From assembly GCA_964411985.1 (NCBI GenBank), contig CAYPNF010000039.1:1-64000 (forward strand): a stretch of 64,000 bases of DNA, written 5' to 3'. Position 1 is the stretch's first letter; every line of letters begins with the position of its first letter. Positions 36,037 through 44,084 of this stretch are shown here, one piece after another. Below the pieces are notes generated by a model. The model had not been told where the DNA came from and searched no databases. It saw only the letters and a list, made by a program, of their open reading frames with translations. The stretch is from CAYPNF01 sp964411985. Its GTDB lineage: Bacteria; Verrucomicrobiota; Verrucomicrobiia; Limisphaerales; J093. The position numbers and the translations under genes were made by a program.

Positions 36037-37347
36037 ATGAAAGCCCAAACCAGAGTTACTGAAAACGAGATGAACCGCAGATCCTTCTTGCGCCGCACTG
36101 CCCTGACGGCTGCTGCCGCCCCCATGCTAGTCCACGCGTCGGTCCTGGGACGGGCCGGATCGGTGGGACCCAACAGCCGGATTGCCTTCGGGGCTTTAGG
36201 GGTTGGGAATCGGGCGCGCGCAATTCTTCCCAATTTCCTGGGGTTCAACGACCTGCGGTTTGTGGCGGTGAGCGACAGCCGGGAGGATCGGGCTCGGAGC
36301 GCCAAGGAAGCCATTGATGCGCAGTACCAGAGCAAAGACTGTGCTTTGTACCCGGATTTTCGCGAACTTCTGGAGCGACGGAGCATCGACGCCGTGCTGA
36401 TCGCAACAGGGAACCGGTGGCATGGTTTGGCCTCCATCTACGCCGCTCGCGCCGGCAAGGACGTTTATAGCGAGAAACCGGTCACCCTTACCATTCGCGA
36501 GGGCAGGGAGCTGGTGAACACCACCAAGCGGTTCGGAACGATTTATCAAGCTGGGACGCAGCGTCGGGCGACGGATTCCTACAAGTTTGCCAAGGAAATG
36601 GTGCAGCAAGGCCGTATCGGGCGCCTGAAGACCGTGGAAATGCAGGTTTGGGAAGGTCCTGCCATCCCTCACAGCAAGGCCGAACCGGTTCCCAAAGGGT
36701 GGAACTACGACGCCTGGCTCGGGCAGGCTCCCTGGCGGCCCTTCAATCCCGCGCGCGTGCACAACTGGCAATATTTCTGGGACACCGCCGAAGGGGTGAT
36801 GACGGACATGGGCTGTCATTATACCGATCAGATGCAGTGGGTGCTCGGGACTGATGACACCGGCCCGCTGGAGTTCGAGGCCAAGGGGACGATGCCCGAT
36901 CCCGCCAAGTTCTGCAGCGATACACCGATCAGCGGTGAGGCGCGGTGCCGCTACGCCAATGGCGTCGAGGGTGTCATGTACCAGCGCGCCGGGTTTACCG
37001 ATAGGTATATCAAGTACATTGGCGAGGAGGGTTGGATCCGGGTGGACGACGAAACCGACGTGGTGACAGCGGAGCCAAAGAGTATCCTCTCGGCGAAGGC
37101 CGAAGGGGGTGTGGGATGGGCCAACGCAAGCGCCCACATCCGCAACCTCCTGGATGGAATTCGCAGTCGTCGACTCACTTACTGCCATCCGGAGGTTGCC
37201 CACCGCACGATGAGCATCTGCCAGGCATGGGCCATCAGCCTGCGCCTGGGCCGCAAGCTCCAATGGGATCCTGGAACCGAGCGTTTTGACTCCGAAGAAG
37301 CCAACCGCATGCTTTACCGCGAACCCCGGTCGCCGTGGCGCATCTAG
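36037..37347 (+). CDS. Tat-exported Gfo/Idh/MocA family oxidoreductase
   Basis: About 436 residues from ATG 36037; ATG 36070 would start right at the Tat motif. The signal is EMNRRSFLRRTALTAAAAPML. The NAD(P)-binding Rossmann domain begins IAFGALGVGNRARAILPNFL, the EKPVTLTIREGREL loop carries the family's catalytic-region Lys, and the C-terminal alpha/beta domain includes DMGCHYTDQMQWVLG. Exported members often carry a pre-bound nucleotide and work on sugars, for example 3-keto-sugar formation or glycosidic cleavage. A HEAT-repeat gene follows 35 bp downstream. A second Tat-exported member is at 42285. Confidence 0.9.
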   Translation: MKAQTRVTENEMNRRSFLRRTALTAAAAPMLVHASVLGRAGSVGPNSRIAFGALGVGNRARAILPNFLGFNDLRFVAVSDSREDRARSAKEAIDAQYQSKDCALYPDFRELLERRSIDAVLIATGNRWHGLASIYAARAGKDVYSEKPVTLTIREGRELVNTTKRFGTIYQAGTQRRATDSYKFAKEMVQQGRIGRLKTVEMQVWEGPAIPHSKAEPVPKGWNYDAWLGQAPWRPFNPARVHNWQYFWDTAEGVMTDMGCHYTDQMQWVLGTDDTGPLEFEAKGTMPDPAKFCSDTPISGEARCRYANGVEGVMYQRAGFTDRYIKYIGEEGWIRVDDETDVVTAEPKSILSAKAEGGVGWANASAHIRNLLDGIRSRRLTYCHPEVAHRTMSICQAWAISLRLGRKLQWDPGTERFDSEEANRMLYREPRSPWRI

Positions 37348-37382
37348 GCCAGTGGACCAACCCTTTCTACCAAGAAACTGCT

Positions 37383-39392
37383 ATGTTCAACGTTCTTCCG
37401 AAATCCTCTTCGCGATTCATCCTGGTGTGCGGCGTGCTGCTGACCTCCAGCGCTTTTCCGTTTCTGGCCGACGCGGCCGATATCGACAAACTGGCGGCCG
37501 GCGCGGCCGGCTTTTCGACCGGGACCAGCACCCAACCGCTCCGTGACCTCGAAGCCCTGGTGGCGCGGGCTTCGAGCGACGTCTCCGCGCGCGCCGAGGC
37601 CGAGCAGGCCCTGCTCCGCCTGCTGGAGACCGCTTCGACCGGGGAGGCGCGCCTCTTCGCCTGCCAGAATCTCGCCATCGTGGGCGGAGAAGCCAGTGCG
37701 ATGGCTCTTGGGAAGTTGCTCCACTTCCCTGATACCTGCGATATCGCCTGCCTGGCGCTGGTGAACAATCCCAGCCCGAAATCTGGCGAAGTCCTGCGCA
37801 ACGCAGCCTCTCTGACCCAGGGGATCACACGTGTCGCCATCGTCAAATCCCTTGGTTCCAAACGCGACGCCGCATCCGTGCCCCTGTTGGCCAAAGTGGC
37901 TCGCAGCCAGGACGTCGGAGAAGCTCAGGCAGCCGTAGCTGCTCTCGGCAAGGTCGCCAATGCCGCTGCGTCGGACGAGTTAATGGTTTTGCGCCGGGCC
38001 CCACAGTATCCGCACAAAGAGGACGTCCTGGCGGCCTCCAATGAGGCGGCCCAGCGGTTGGCCCTTTCAGGCAAACGCGCAAAAGCAGCGGCTATCTACA
38101 GCGATGTGCTGAAGCAATCCCAGTTGGAGGAAAACCGTGCCGGTGCTTTCCTGGGCTTGTGCCGCTTGGACAAAGACCGAGGCGAGAAGCGGATGCTGCG
38201 CACCATGCACGGTGACGACAACGCCCTTCGCCTTTGGTCCATTGCCGGAGTGCAGCGCCTGCCATCACCCGGGGCCTCCGCCCGTTTTGCCGAGGAGATT
38301 GGCGAACTCTACGTCCCTGAACAGGTTCACCTGCTTGAGGCGCTTGCTGCGCGTGGCGATGTTGCCGCCCGTTCGGCCATCTTCCGCGCCCTGGAGTCCG
38401 ATTCTGCGGAAGTCCGTCTTGCCGCAATTCGCCTGGTGGGAGCGTTGGACGATATCCGCACCGTGAACGCCTTGGGAGAGCTTCTCTCCCAGCCCAAGAG
38501 CCCTGCTGAGCAGCAGCAGGCGGAGATGGCACTCGCGACCTTAAAGGGCGGCCCAGCGGTGGACCAAGCCTTGCTCTCAGCCATGCTCAAGGCGCAGGGC
38601 AGCGCCCGGGCTGGCTTCATTGCCGCCTTAGGCCGGCGCGGAAACCCCGTTGCCATCCCCGCACTCATTCGGGAAACCGCGAGCACGGACGATGTCGTGG
38701 CCAAGGCCGCTTTCCAGGCGGTGGCTCGATCCGCCTCGACAAGTGACTTGGAGCAACTCTTCTCCAACCTGTTTGCCGTCCAGAAGCCTGAGGTTCGAGA
38801 GGAGGCGGAGGCTGCTCTGGCTCAGGGTTTTACCCGGATTCAGGATTCCAAAGTCCGCAGTGACCTGCTGCAGAGGGCCTGGGGCAACGCCAAAGGGACC
38901 GAGGCGCGTTGTTCCGTTCTGCGGTTGGCTCCGTACGCCGGAGGAGGTGCCTTTGGGCTGATTGAGAAGGGGATGGAGGATCCGGTGCAAATGGTCCGGG
39001 ATACCGCCTTCCGCAGTTTGGCCGAATGGCCTGACATCACCGCTTGGGAGCCCCTCTTGAAAGTGTACCAGGAGGCAGGGGGCAGCCCAAACCGCGTCGT
39101 GGCGCTACGAGGACTCACGCGCATCCTCGGAGAGGAAAACGCCCGGCCGAAGCCGGAGCTGGCTGCCCGATACGAGGAGCTCTTTGCCGGGGCGAAGGTT
39201 GATCAGGACCGGAAGCTGATTCTGGGAGCCCTGTCTGGCTTCGCGCTGCCGGACGCGTTGCCTCTCGCTTACCCGCATCTCGAGTCAGCAGCGACCAAGA
39301 ACGAAGCGGTCCTGGCCATCAAGAGGATCGCTGAGGCCATCCGCGAGAAGTATCCGGACGCGGCCAAGGAAGCATTACAGAAGCTTCAGTAA
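37383..39392 (+). CDS. Secreted HEAT-repeat protein
   Basis: About 669 residues from ATG 37383 with a signal peptide (FILVCGVLLTSSAFPFLADAA). Nearly the whole remainder consists of HEAT-like helical pairs of about 30-35 residues: SVPLLAKVARSQDVGEAQAAVAALGKVAN, VRLAAIRLVGALDDIRTVNALGELL, NPVAIPALIRETASTDDVVAKAAFQAVA, VRDTAFRSLAEWPDITAWEPLLKVY. Such solenoids are protein-binding scaffolds; no enzyme motif is seen. It follows the Gfo/Idh gene by 35 bp and is probably co-transcribed. A pairing of exported oxidoreductase and HEAT protein is common in Planctomycetes and Verrucomicrobia, but the joint function is unknown. Confidence 0.82.
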   Translation: MFNVLPKSSSRFILVCGVLLTSSAFPFLADAADIDKLAAGAAGFSTGTSTQPLRDLEALVARASSDVSARAEAEQALLRLLETASTGEARLFACQNLAIVGGEASAMALGKLLHFPDTCDIACLALVNNPSPKSGEVLRNAASLTQGITRVAIVKSLGSKRDAASVPLLAKVARSQDVGEAQAAVAALGKVANAAASDELMVLRRAPQYPHKEDVLAASNEAAQRLALSGKRAKAAAIYSDVLKQSQLEENRAGAFLGLCRLDKDRGEKRMLRTMHGDDNALRLWSIAGVQRLPSPGASARFAEEIGELYVPEQVHLLEALAARGDVAARSAIFRALESDSAEVRLAAIRLVGALDDIRTVNALGELLSQPKSPAEQQQAEMALATLKGGPAVDQALLSAMLKAQGSARAGFIAALGRRGNPVAIPALIRETASTDDVVAKAAFQAVARSASTSDLEQLFSNLFAVQKPEVREEAEAALAQGFTRIQDSKVRSDLLQRAWGNAKGTEARCSVLRLAPYAGGGAFGLIEKGMEDPVQMVRDTAFRSLAEWPDITAWEPLLKVYQEAGGSPNRVVALRGLTRILGEENARPKPELAARYEELFAGAKVDQDRKLILGALSGFALPDALPLAYPHLESAATKNEAVLAIKRIAEAIREKYPDAAKEALQKLQ

Positions 39393-39484
39393 GCCCCGAT
39401 CGTGTGCGCCTCGAAACTCGGGCTCCGACAGGGCTGGAATCCGTCGTTGCCACACGAAAAGTCCCGCGTTAGTTTACCCTCCTT

Positions 39485-41128
39485 GTGAGTAAGAACAGTG
39501 CTGCAAAACCTGCTCTGAGGGTGGGTATGATTTCCCTGGGTTGCGCCAAGAATTTGGTGGACGCAGAGATCATGCTTGGGTCTCTGATGAAGGCTGGGTT
39601 GGACGTGACCAATGACACCGCCAAGGCGGACGTGGTGATTGTGAACACCTGTTCTTTCATCGATTCCGCCCAGGAAGAGAGCGTGGACGCGATTCTGGAA
39701 TCGGCCGAAGTTCGGGAAGCGGCGCGGCCTGACCAGGGATTGATCGTTTCTGGCTGCATGCCGCAGCGCTATCGGGACCAGATGCCGAATCTCTTTCCGG
39801 AAGTCGATGGTTTCATGGGCATCGACCAAGTCACCAAAGTAGGCGAGATTGTCAAAGAGGCGTATCAACGGCGTCGCACGAAAGTGCTGGCCGGGCAGGC
39901 TTCCCGAGATCGCAAGCGGCGGAAGACTCAGGCCAAGGCCCAGATAGCGGTGTTGGACGCCAAGTTAGGAACGGAGAAGCCAGATCGGAACGTGCCACAG
40001 CTTGGAGTCAGCAGCGCTCCCGTTTTTGAGGTGACCAACCGTCCCAAGTTCATCCCCGACTTTTCCGTGCCGCGTTATCGCCTTACCCCGCGGCATTTTG
40101 CCTACGTCAAAATCGCCGAGGGCTGCAACCATCCCTGCAGCTTCTGCACCATCCCCCGCATGCGCGGCTCCCACCGCAGCCGCCTTCAGGAAGATATCGT
40201 CAGCGAAGCCAGGGTGTTGATTGCCGACGAGGTCAGGGAGTTGAACTTGATTTCCCAGGACTCCACCTATTACGGCATGGACTTGAGGTCTTCCGGCAGT
40301 CGCGCGTTGGCCTCACCCACACGTTTCCGGGCAGCCGCCCAGGCTTTGCCAAAGAATGCCACGACCCTGAGCACCTTGCTGCGGGCGCTCAACCGGTTGG
40401 ACGGCGATTTCTGGATCCGACTGCTTTACACTCACCCCGCTCACTGGACTGATGAGCTCATCGACACGATCGGCGAATGCTCCAAAGTGGTGAAGTACGT
40501 GGACATGCCGTTGCAGCATATCCATGAAAACATGCTCTCGCGCATGCGCCGGGAGACCACCCGCCAGCATATCGAGGACCTGATCGCGAAGCTGCGGAGC
40601 CGGCTGCCTCATATCGCGTTGCGCACGACCTTCATTGTGGGGTTTCCCGGGGAAACAAAAGGGTACTTTACCTCCCTCTTGGATTTCTTGAGGGAAGCTC
40701 GCTTCGAGCGTGCTGGTGTCTTTACTTACTCCCAGGAAGAGGGAACCGTGGCGGCGCGCATGGGCGGTCAGGTTCCCGAGCAGGAACGGCAGGAACGACG
40801 GCACATGGCGATGGCGGTCCAGCAGGAAGTCTCCCGCGCCTGGGGATCTCGCCAAGTCGGGAAGACCCTTCGCGTGCTCCTCGAGCATCCCCTCTCTCCG
40901 CAGGAAGCCAAAGCGGCCTCCCTCTCTAACTCCGAGCATGGACTCGTGCGGGAGGAAGAGGCACATCGCAAAAAGCTGCGCGGAGCCTGGACGGTCTCCC
41001 GGTCCGAGTCCGACGCGCCGGACATCGACGGAAGGGTGTATGTCAAGGGAGCTCACCCTGCGGGGAGCTTCGCCCGGGTCAAGGTGGTGGCGCACACCGA
41101 CTATGATTTGATCGCCGAGCCGCTATGA
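39485..41128 (+). CDS. rimO: Ribosomal protein S12 methylthiotransferase RimO
   Basis: 547 residues, GTG start. RimO adds a methylthio group to the conserved Asp of ribosomal protein S12. The N-terminal domain has the three Fe-S cysteines (ISLGCAKNLVDAE, VNTCSFIDSAQEE, VSGCMPQRY); the radical-SAM cluster is CNHPCSFC, with Cys214 as its first ligand. The C-terminal TRAM region ends GSFARVKVVAHTDYDLIAEPL. It is about 100 residues longer than typical RimO (about 440): an Arg/Lys-rich insert precedes the radical-SAM domain (about residues 130-190) and smaller inserts lie near residue 275 and in the TRAM domain. RimO is preferred over MiaB by the LGCAKNLVD and IPxMRGxHRSR context. Overlaps pgsA by 4 bp. 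Confidence 0.9.
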   Translation: MSKNSAAKPALRVGMISLGCAKNLVDAEIMLGSLMKAGLDVTNDTAKADVVIVNTCSFIDSAQEESVDAILESAEVREAARPDQGLIVSGCMPQRYRDQMPNLFPEVDGFMGIDQVTKVGEIVKEAYQRRRTKVLAGQASRDRKRRKTQAKAQIAVLDAKLGTEKPDRNVPQLGVSSAPVFEVTNRPKFIPDFSVPRYRLTPRHFAYVKIAEGCNHPCSFCTIPRMRGSHRSRLQEDIVSEARVLIADEVRELNLISQDSTYYGMDLRSSGSRALASPTRFRAAAQALPKNATTLSTLLRALNRLDGDFWIRLLYTHPAHWTDELIDTIGECSKVVKYVDMPLQHIHENMLSRMRRETTRQHIEDLIAKLRSRLPHIALRTTFIVGFPGETKGYFTSLLDFLREARFERAGVFTYSQEEGTVAARMGGQVPEQERQERRHMAMAVQQEVSRAWGSRQVGKTLRVLLEHPLSPQEAKAASLSNSEHGLVREEEAHRKKLRGAWTVSRSESDAPDIDGRVYVKGAHPAGSFARVKVVAHTDYDLIAEPL

Positions 41129-41715
41129 ACCTGCCCAACCGACTGACAGTCTCCCGGTTGGTGCTGACCGTCGCGTTCCTCGTCGCGATGTTTGTGGAGT
41201 TTCCTTTCAATGAGACGCTGGCCTTGGTCTTCTTCGTCGTGGCCAGTATCACGGACTGGATGGATGGATCGATTGCGCGCAGCCGTAACCTGATCACCAA
41301 CTTTGGGATCCTCATGGATCCGCTCGCCGACAAGATCCTCATTTGCTCGGCCTTCATCGCCTTCATCGGCAAGGACTACATGCCCGCGTGGATGGTGGTG
41401 ATCGTCGTAGCCCGCGAGTTGGCCATTACCGGCCTGCGTTTGCTCGCAGCCTCTAAGCAGGTCGTCCTGGCCGCGGAAGGTTACGGGAAACACAAGACCA
41501 TTTCCCAGATCACCGCCATCATCTCCGTGTTGGTCCTTGGCAGCTACCAGAGTTGGGGTCCCGTCGGCAAGGCCATCTTCGGCTTTCCCATTCTTGGCTA
41601 TGCTTGGGTCGGAGTCTTCACGAAAGCTGCCCTGTGGCTTTCCGTGATTCTCACCTTCAGCTCGGGAGGACTCTATCTTTGGCGTAACCGCGACCTGTAC
41701 ATGAAGGATATGTGA
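41125..41715 (+). CDS. pgsA: CDP-diacylglycerol--glycerol-3-phosphate 3-phosphatidyltransferase
   Basis: A 196-residue inner-membrane enzyme making phosphatidylglycerol phosphate from CDP-diacylglycerol and glycerol 3-phosphate. The CDP-alcohol phosphatidyltransferase motif DWMDGSIARSRN..G..MDPLADK is complete with its four Asp residues. N-terminus NLPNRLTVSRLVLTVAFLV is typical, as are the hydrophobic helices that follow. The ATG overlaps the rimO stop (ATGA), and pgpA, encoding the next enzyme in the pathway, follows by 40 bp. Confidence 0.93.
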   Translation: MNLPNRLTVSRLVLTVAFLVAMFVEFPFNETLALVFFVVASITDWMDGSIARSRNLITNFGILMDPLADKILICSAFIAFIGKDYMPAWMVVIVVARELAITGLRLLAASKQVVLAAEGYGKHKTISQITAIISVLVLGSYQSWGPVGKAIFGFPILGYAWVGVFTKAALWLSVILTFSSGGLYLWRNRDLYMKDM

Positions 41716-41755
41716 ACGGGAACGGAGGGGATTTCCCCAACTCGAGCCGAACCTC

Positions 41756-42274
41756 ATGCTGAACAGGATCATCCTTTGGGTTGCGCAGGGATTTGGCACG
41801 GGCCGGATGCCCGTGGCTCCCGGCACCTTCGGCACGCTCGTGGGGATCCCTTGGGCGTTCCTCTTGGTCTCTCTCGGAACGCTGGAGTTTTACCTCGCTG
41901 GGATGATCGCCGGTTTTGTGGCCTCCGTCTGGTTCTGCACCCGGGCGGAGGACATTCTGAACAGGCATGACCCCGGATCTGTGGTGCTGGACGAGATTGT
42001 GGCCATGCCCCTGGCGATGCTCCCTCTCGTGCTTCACACCCGGACCACTCTGGGTCATTTCCCTCGCGTCATCGATCTGATGAGTGTTCCGGGATGGACC
42101 GGAATCGGGATCGCCTATGCGCTCTTTCGTCTATTTGACATCTGGAAGCCCTGGCCCGTGAGGCAGAGCCAATGCCTCACCCGCGGTCTGGGTGTGACCA
42201 TGGACGACATTTTGGCTGGCCTGTACGCCGCCGCAGTCCTTTTCGTTGTATACCAGATGGAGTGGCTGAGGTAG
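41756..42274 (+). CDS. pgpA: Phosphatidylglycerophosphatase A
   Basis: 172 residues, the phosphatase that turns phosphatidylglycerol phosphate into phosphatidylglycerol. PgpA motifs: GTGRMPVAPGTFGTLVGIP, HDPGSVVLDEIVAMPLAM (metal-binding Asp/Glu), YALFRLFDIWKPWPVR and GVTMDDILAGLYAAAVL. Several hydrophobic segments place it in the inner membrane. It completes a rimO-pgsA-pgpA operon and is convergent with the Gfo/Idh gene 10 bp away. Confidence 0.93.
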   Translation: MLNRIILWVAQGFGTGRMPVAPGTFGTLVGIPWAFLLVSLGTLEFYLAGMIAGFVASVWFCTRAEDILNRHDPGSVVLDEIVAMPLAMLPLVLHTRTTLGHFPRVIDLMSVPGWTGIGIAYALFRLFDIWKPWPVRQSQCLTRGLGVTMDDILAGLYAAAVLFVVYQMEWLR

Positions 42275-42284
42275 CCGAGCTGGC

Positions 42285-43604
42285 TCAGAGCAGCACTGTC
42301 CGCCCCGGGGTGTAGACCGGGTAGCTTCCATTCGCGCCGGGTTTCACGGGAGGTTCCATGCCGTCATGGCAATTCTCAGGGAAAGGCGTGTACCGGAAAT
42401 CGGATTGGTTGATTTGGTCCCAGGTGACTTCCTTGCCCGTGTAGCAGGAGATCTGGCCCATGATTCCGACGAGGGTGCTGTCGGCCATGTAGTCGCCGTT
42501 GTTGATCGCTTTGCCGGAACGGATAGCTGCGAACAGACGGTCGTGCTCGATCTGGTAAGGATCACATTGCTCCCTCCAGCGCCACTTGGTTTCGCCCCAG
42601 ATACGGCAGTCCAACACGGAAGCTTTGCCCTTCGTACCGAGAATAATGCTGGAAGATTCGTCATAGCACCCGGTCGTGGTGCGACAGAAAGCGTACATCC
42701 GCACTCCGTCCTCGAACTCATAGACGACGGAATGATGGTCAAACACGTTGCCGTACACGGGTTCCACCATGGTGGAGCGGCCTCCCAACCCGTGGCATTT
42801 GATCGGGTTCTTCCCTTTCATGACCCATTTGGCGCGGTCCAGATTGTGCACGAGCGATTGCACCACGTCATCGCCGGATAACCAGACAAAGTGGTACTGA
42901 GTGCTGGCCTGCCATTCCAACTCGGTCAGCCCAGGTTTCCTTTCGGTGACGCCGTAAGGCGCCCGGAGGAAGTTTTCCTCGATGGACACGACGTCCCCGA
43001 TCGCTCCATCGTGAATCTTCTGCACGGTCTCGGCATAGCCAGGGTGGTAGCGGCTGTGAAGCCCAGAAACCACACATAGGTTCTTTTGTTTGGCAATCTC
43101 GCATGCCTTGCGAAGAAGTTTGATGCCCCCGGGATCGATGCCGTGAGGCTTTTCGACGAAGACGTGTTTCCCGGCTTCAATCGCTGCCATGGTGTGAAAG
43201 GGATGGAACTTGGCCGCGTTGGCGATCAACACGACATCCGAGGATTCGATCACCTTCTTGTACCCGTCAAAGCCTGGGAAGCAATGGGCGTCGTCCACCT
43301 TGACCTGCTCACCCCGGGCCGCCTTGATCTCCTCCCGTTTCGCCTGAATACGGTCCAGGAAAATGTCGTTCATGGCCACTAGCTTTGCCCCTTTGTCCGC
43401 TGTGAGGGCTTGCACCGCCGCGCCGCCATTCCGCCCGCCGCAACCAATCATGCCAACCCGCAGCGTGTCGCTGCCCGCGGCATGGGCTACACGCCCGATT
43501 TCAAGACTACCGAGAGAAACCGCAGCTGCCGCAACCGTGGAGGTCCTCAGAAACTCACGTCGTGTGGTGCTGGCGGAGGAAGCGGGGTTCGGATGGGAAT
43601 TCAT
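42285..43604 (-). CDS. Tat-exported Gfo/Idh/MocA family oxidoreductase
   Basis: 439 residues. Tat signal TTRREFLRTSTVAAAAVSL. Rossmann start LRVGMIGCGGRNGGAAVQALT, catalytic-region loop HVFVEKPHGIDPGGIKLLRKA, and C-terminal domain features YHFVWLSGDDVVQSLVHNLDRAKW and DHHSVVYEFEDGVRMYAF. The final 25 residues after FRYTPFPENCHDG are Pro/Gly-rich. Probably a periplasmic NAD(P)-dependent sugar oxidoreductase. Only moderately similar to the member at 36037, so not a recent duplicate. Confidence 0.9.
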   Translation of the reverse strand: MNSHPNPASSASTTRREFLRTSTVAAAAVSLGSLEIGRVAHAAGSDTLRVGMIGCGGRNGGAAVQALTADKGAKLVAMNDIFLDRIQAKREEIKAARGEQVKVDDAHCFPGFDGYKKVIESSDVVLIANAAKFHPFHTMAAIEAGKHVFVEKPHGIDPGGIKLLRKACEIAKQKNLCVVSGLHSRYHPGYAETVQKIHDGAIGDVVSIEENFLRAPYGVTERKPGLTELEWQASTQYHFVWLSGDDVVQSLVHNLDRAKWVMKGKNPIKCHGLGGRSTMVEPVYGNVFDHHSVVYEFEDGVRMYAFCRTTTGCYDESSSIILGTKGKASVLDCRIWGETKWRWREQCDPYQIEHDRLFAAIRSGKAINNGDYMADSTLVGIMGQISCYTGKEVTWDQINQSDFRYTPFPENCHDGMEPPVKPGANGSYPVYTPGRTVLL

Positions 43605-44084
43605 GATGTGCGAGTATGTGCGTTTTGGTGGTCGTTGCTTCGAACCATACCGACCAGTATGCGAGAGTCAAGGGTCGACTTTTCTTGACCACTCATATGA
43701 AGAGGGTTGAGGGGGTCGGGACTGGGGCTGCAGGTGGGGGGAGGCCCAACAGGGACAGGCGATGGGTTTCCTTGTGTTGGCAGGTAGGTAGGGACATCGC
43801 GCTGTGATGTCCGAGGGGGGGTGTACGGACGGCCCGGCGGTCCGTCCCTACCACGGGAAGGGGAGTACTGACACGATCTGCAGGATGGGAAGAGGGCTCG
43901 TACTGGTCCCCAAGATCACAATCCTGGTGACAAGCTATGGCTGGCGCCTCTTCAGGCCTTGTGGGCTTCCTAAGTGTTTCACTGAGAACGGGAACCAGGA
44001 CAGACCTTTGTCTCCCCGCACCTGGAGGGTGTTTCCATAATCCTCGCCAAGCTCCATCGCTACAGGGTAGTTTGCGCCGGATCT
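43605..44084. other. 480-bp gap carrying repeat copy A
   Basis: Between the divergent Gfo/Idh and DUF885 genes. The middle is repeat copy A (43741-43926). The first 135 bp hold the regulator-free upstream region of the Gfo/Idh gene and the last 155 bp the region ahead of DUF885; no promoter is clear. Confidence 0.5.
43741..43926 (+). repeat. Dispersed hairpin element, copy A (truncated)
   Basis: First of four same-orientation copies. Starts GAGGCCCAACAGGGACAG and runs through the nested palindromes (GGACATCGC-type arms, ACGGAC/GTCCGT, GTAGGGAC/GTCCCTAC) but stops at AATCCTG, where copies B-D go on with the TTCATCTTGTCCATCTTGTC part. So about the last 85 bp are missing. One palindrome arm carries a change (GCTGTGATGTCC instead of GCTGCGATGTCC). 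Confidence 0.9.
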
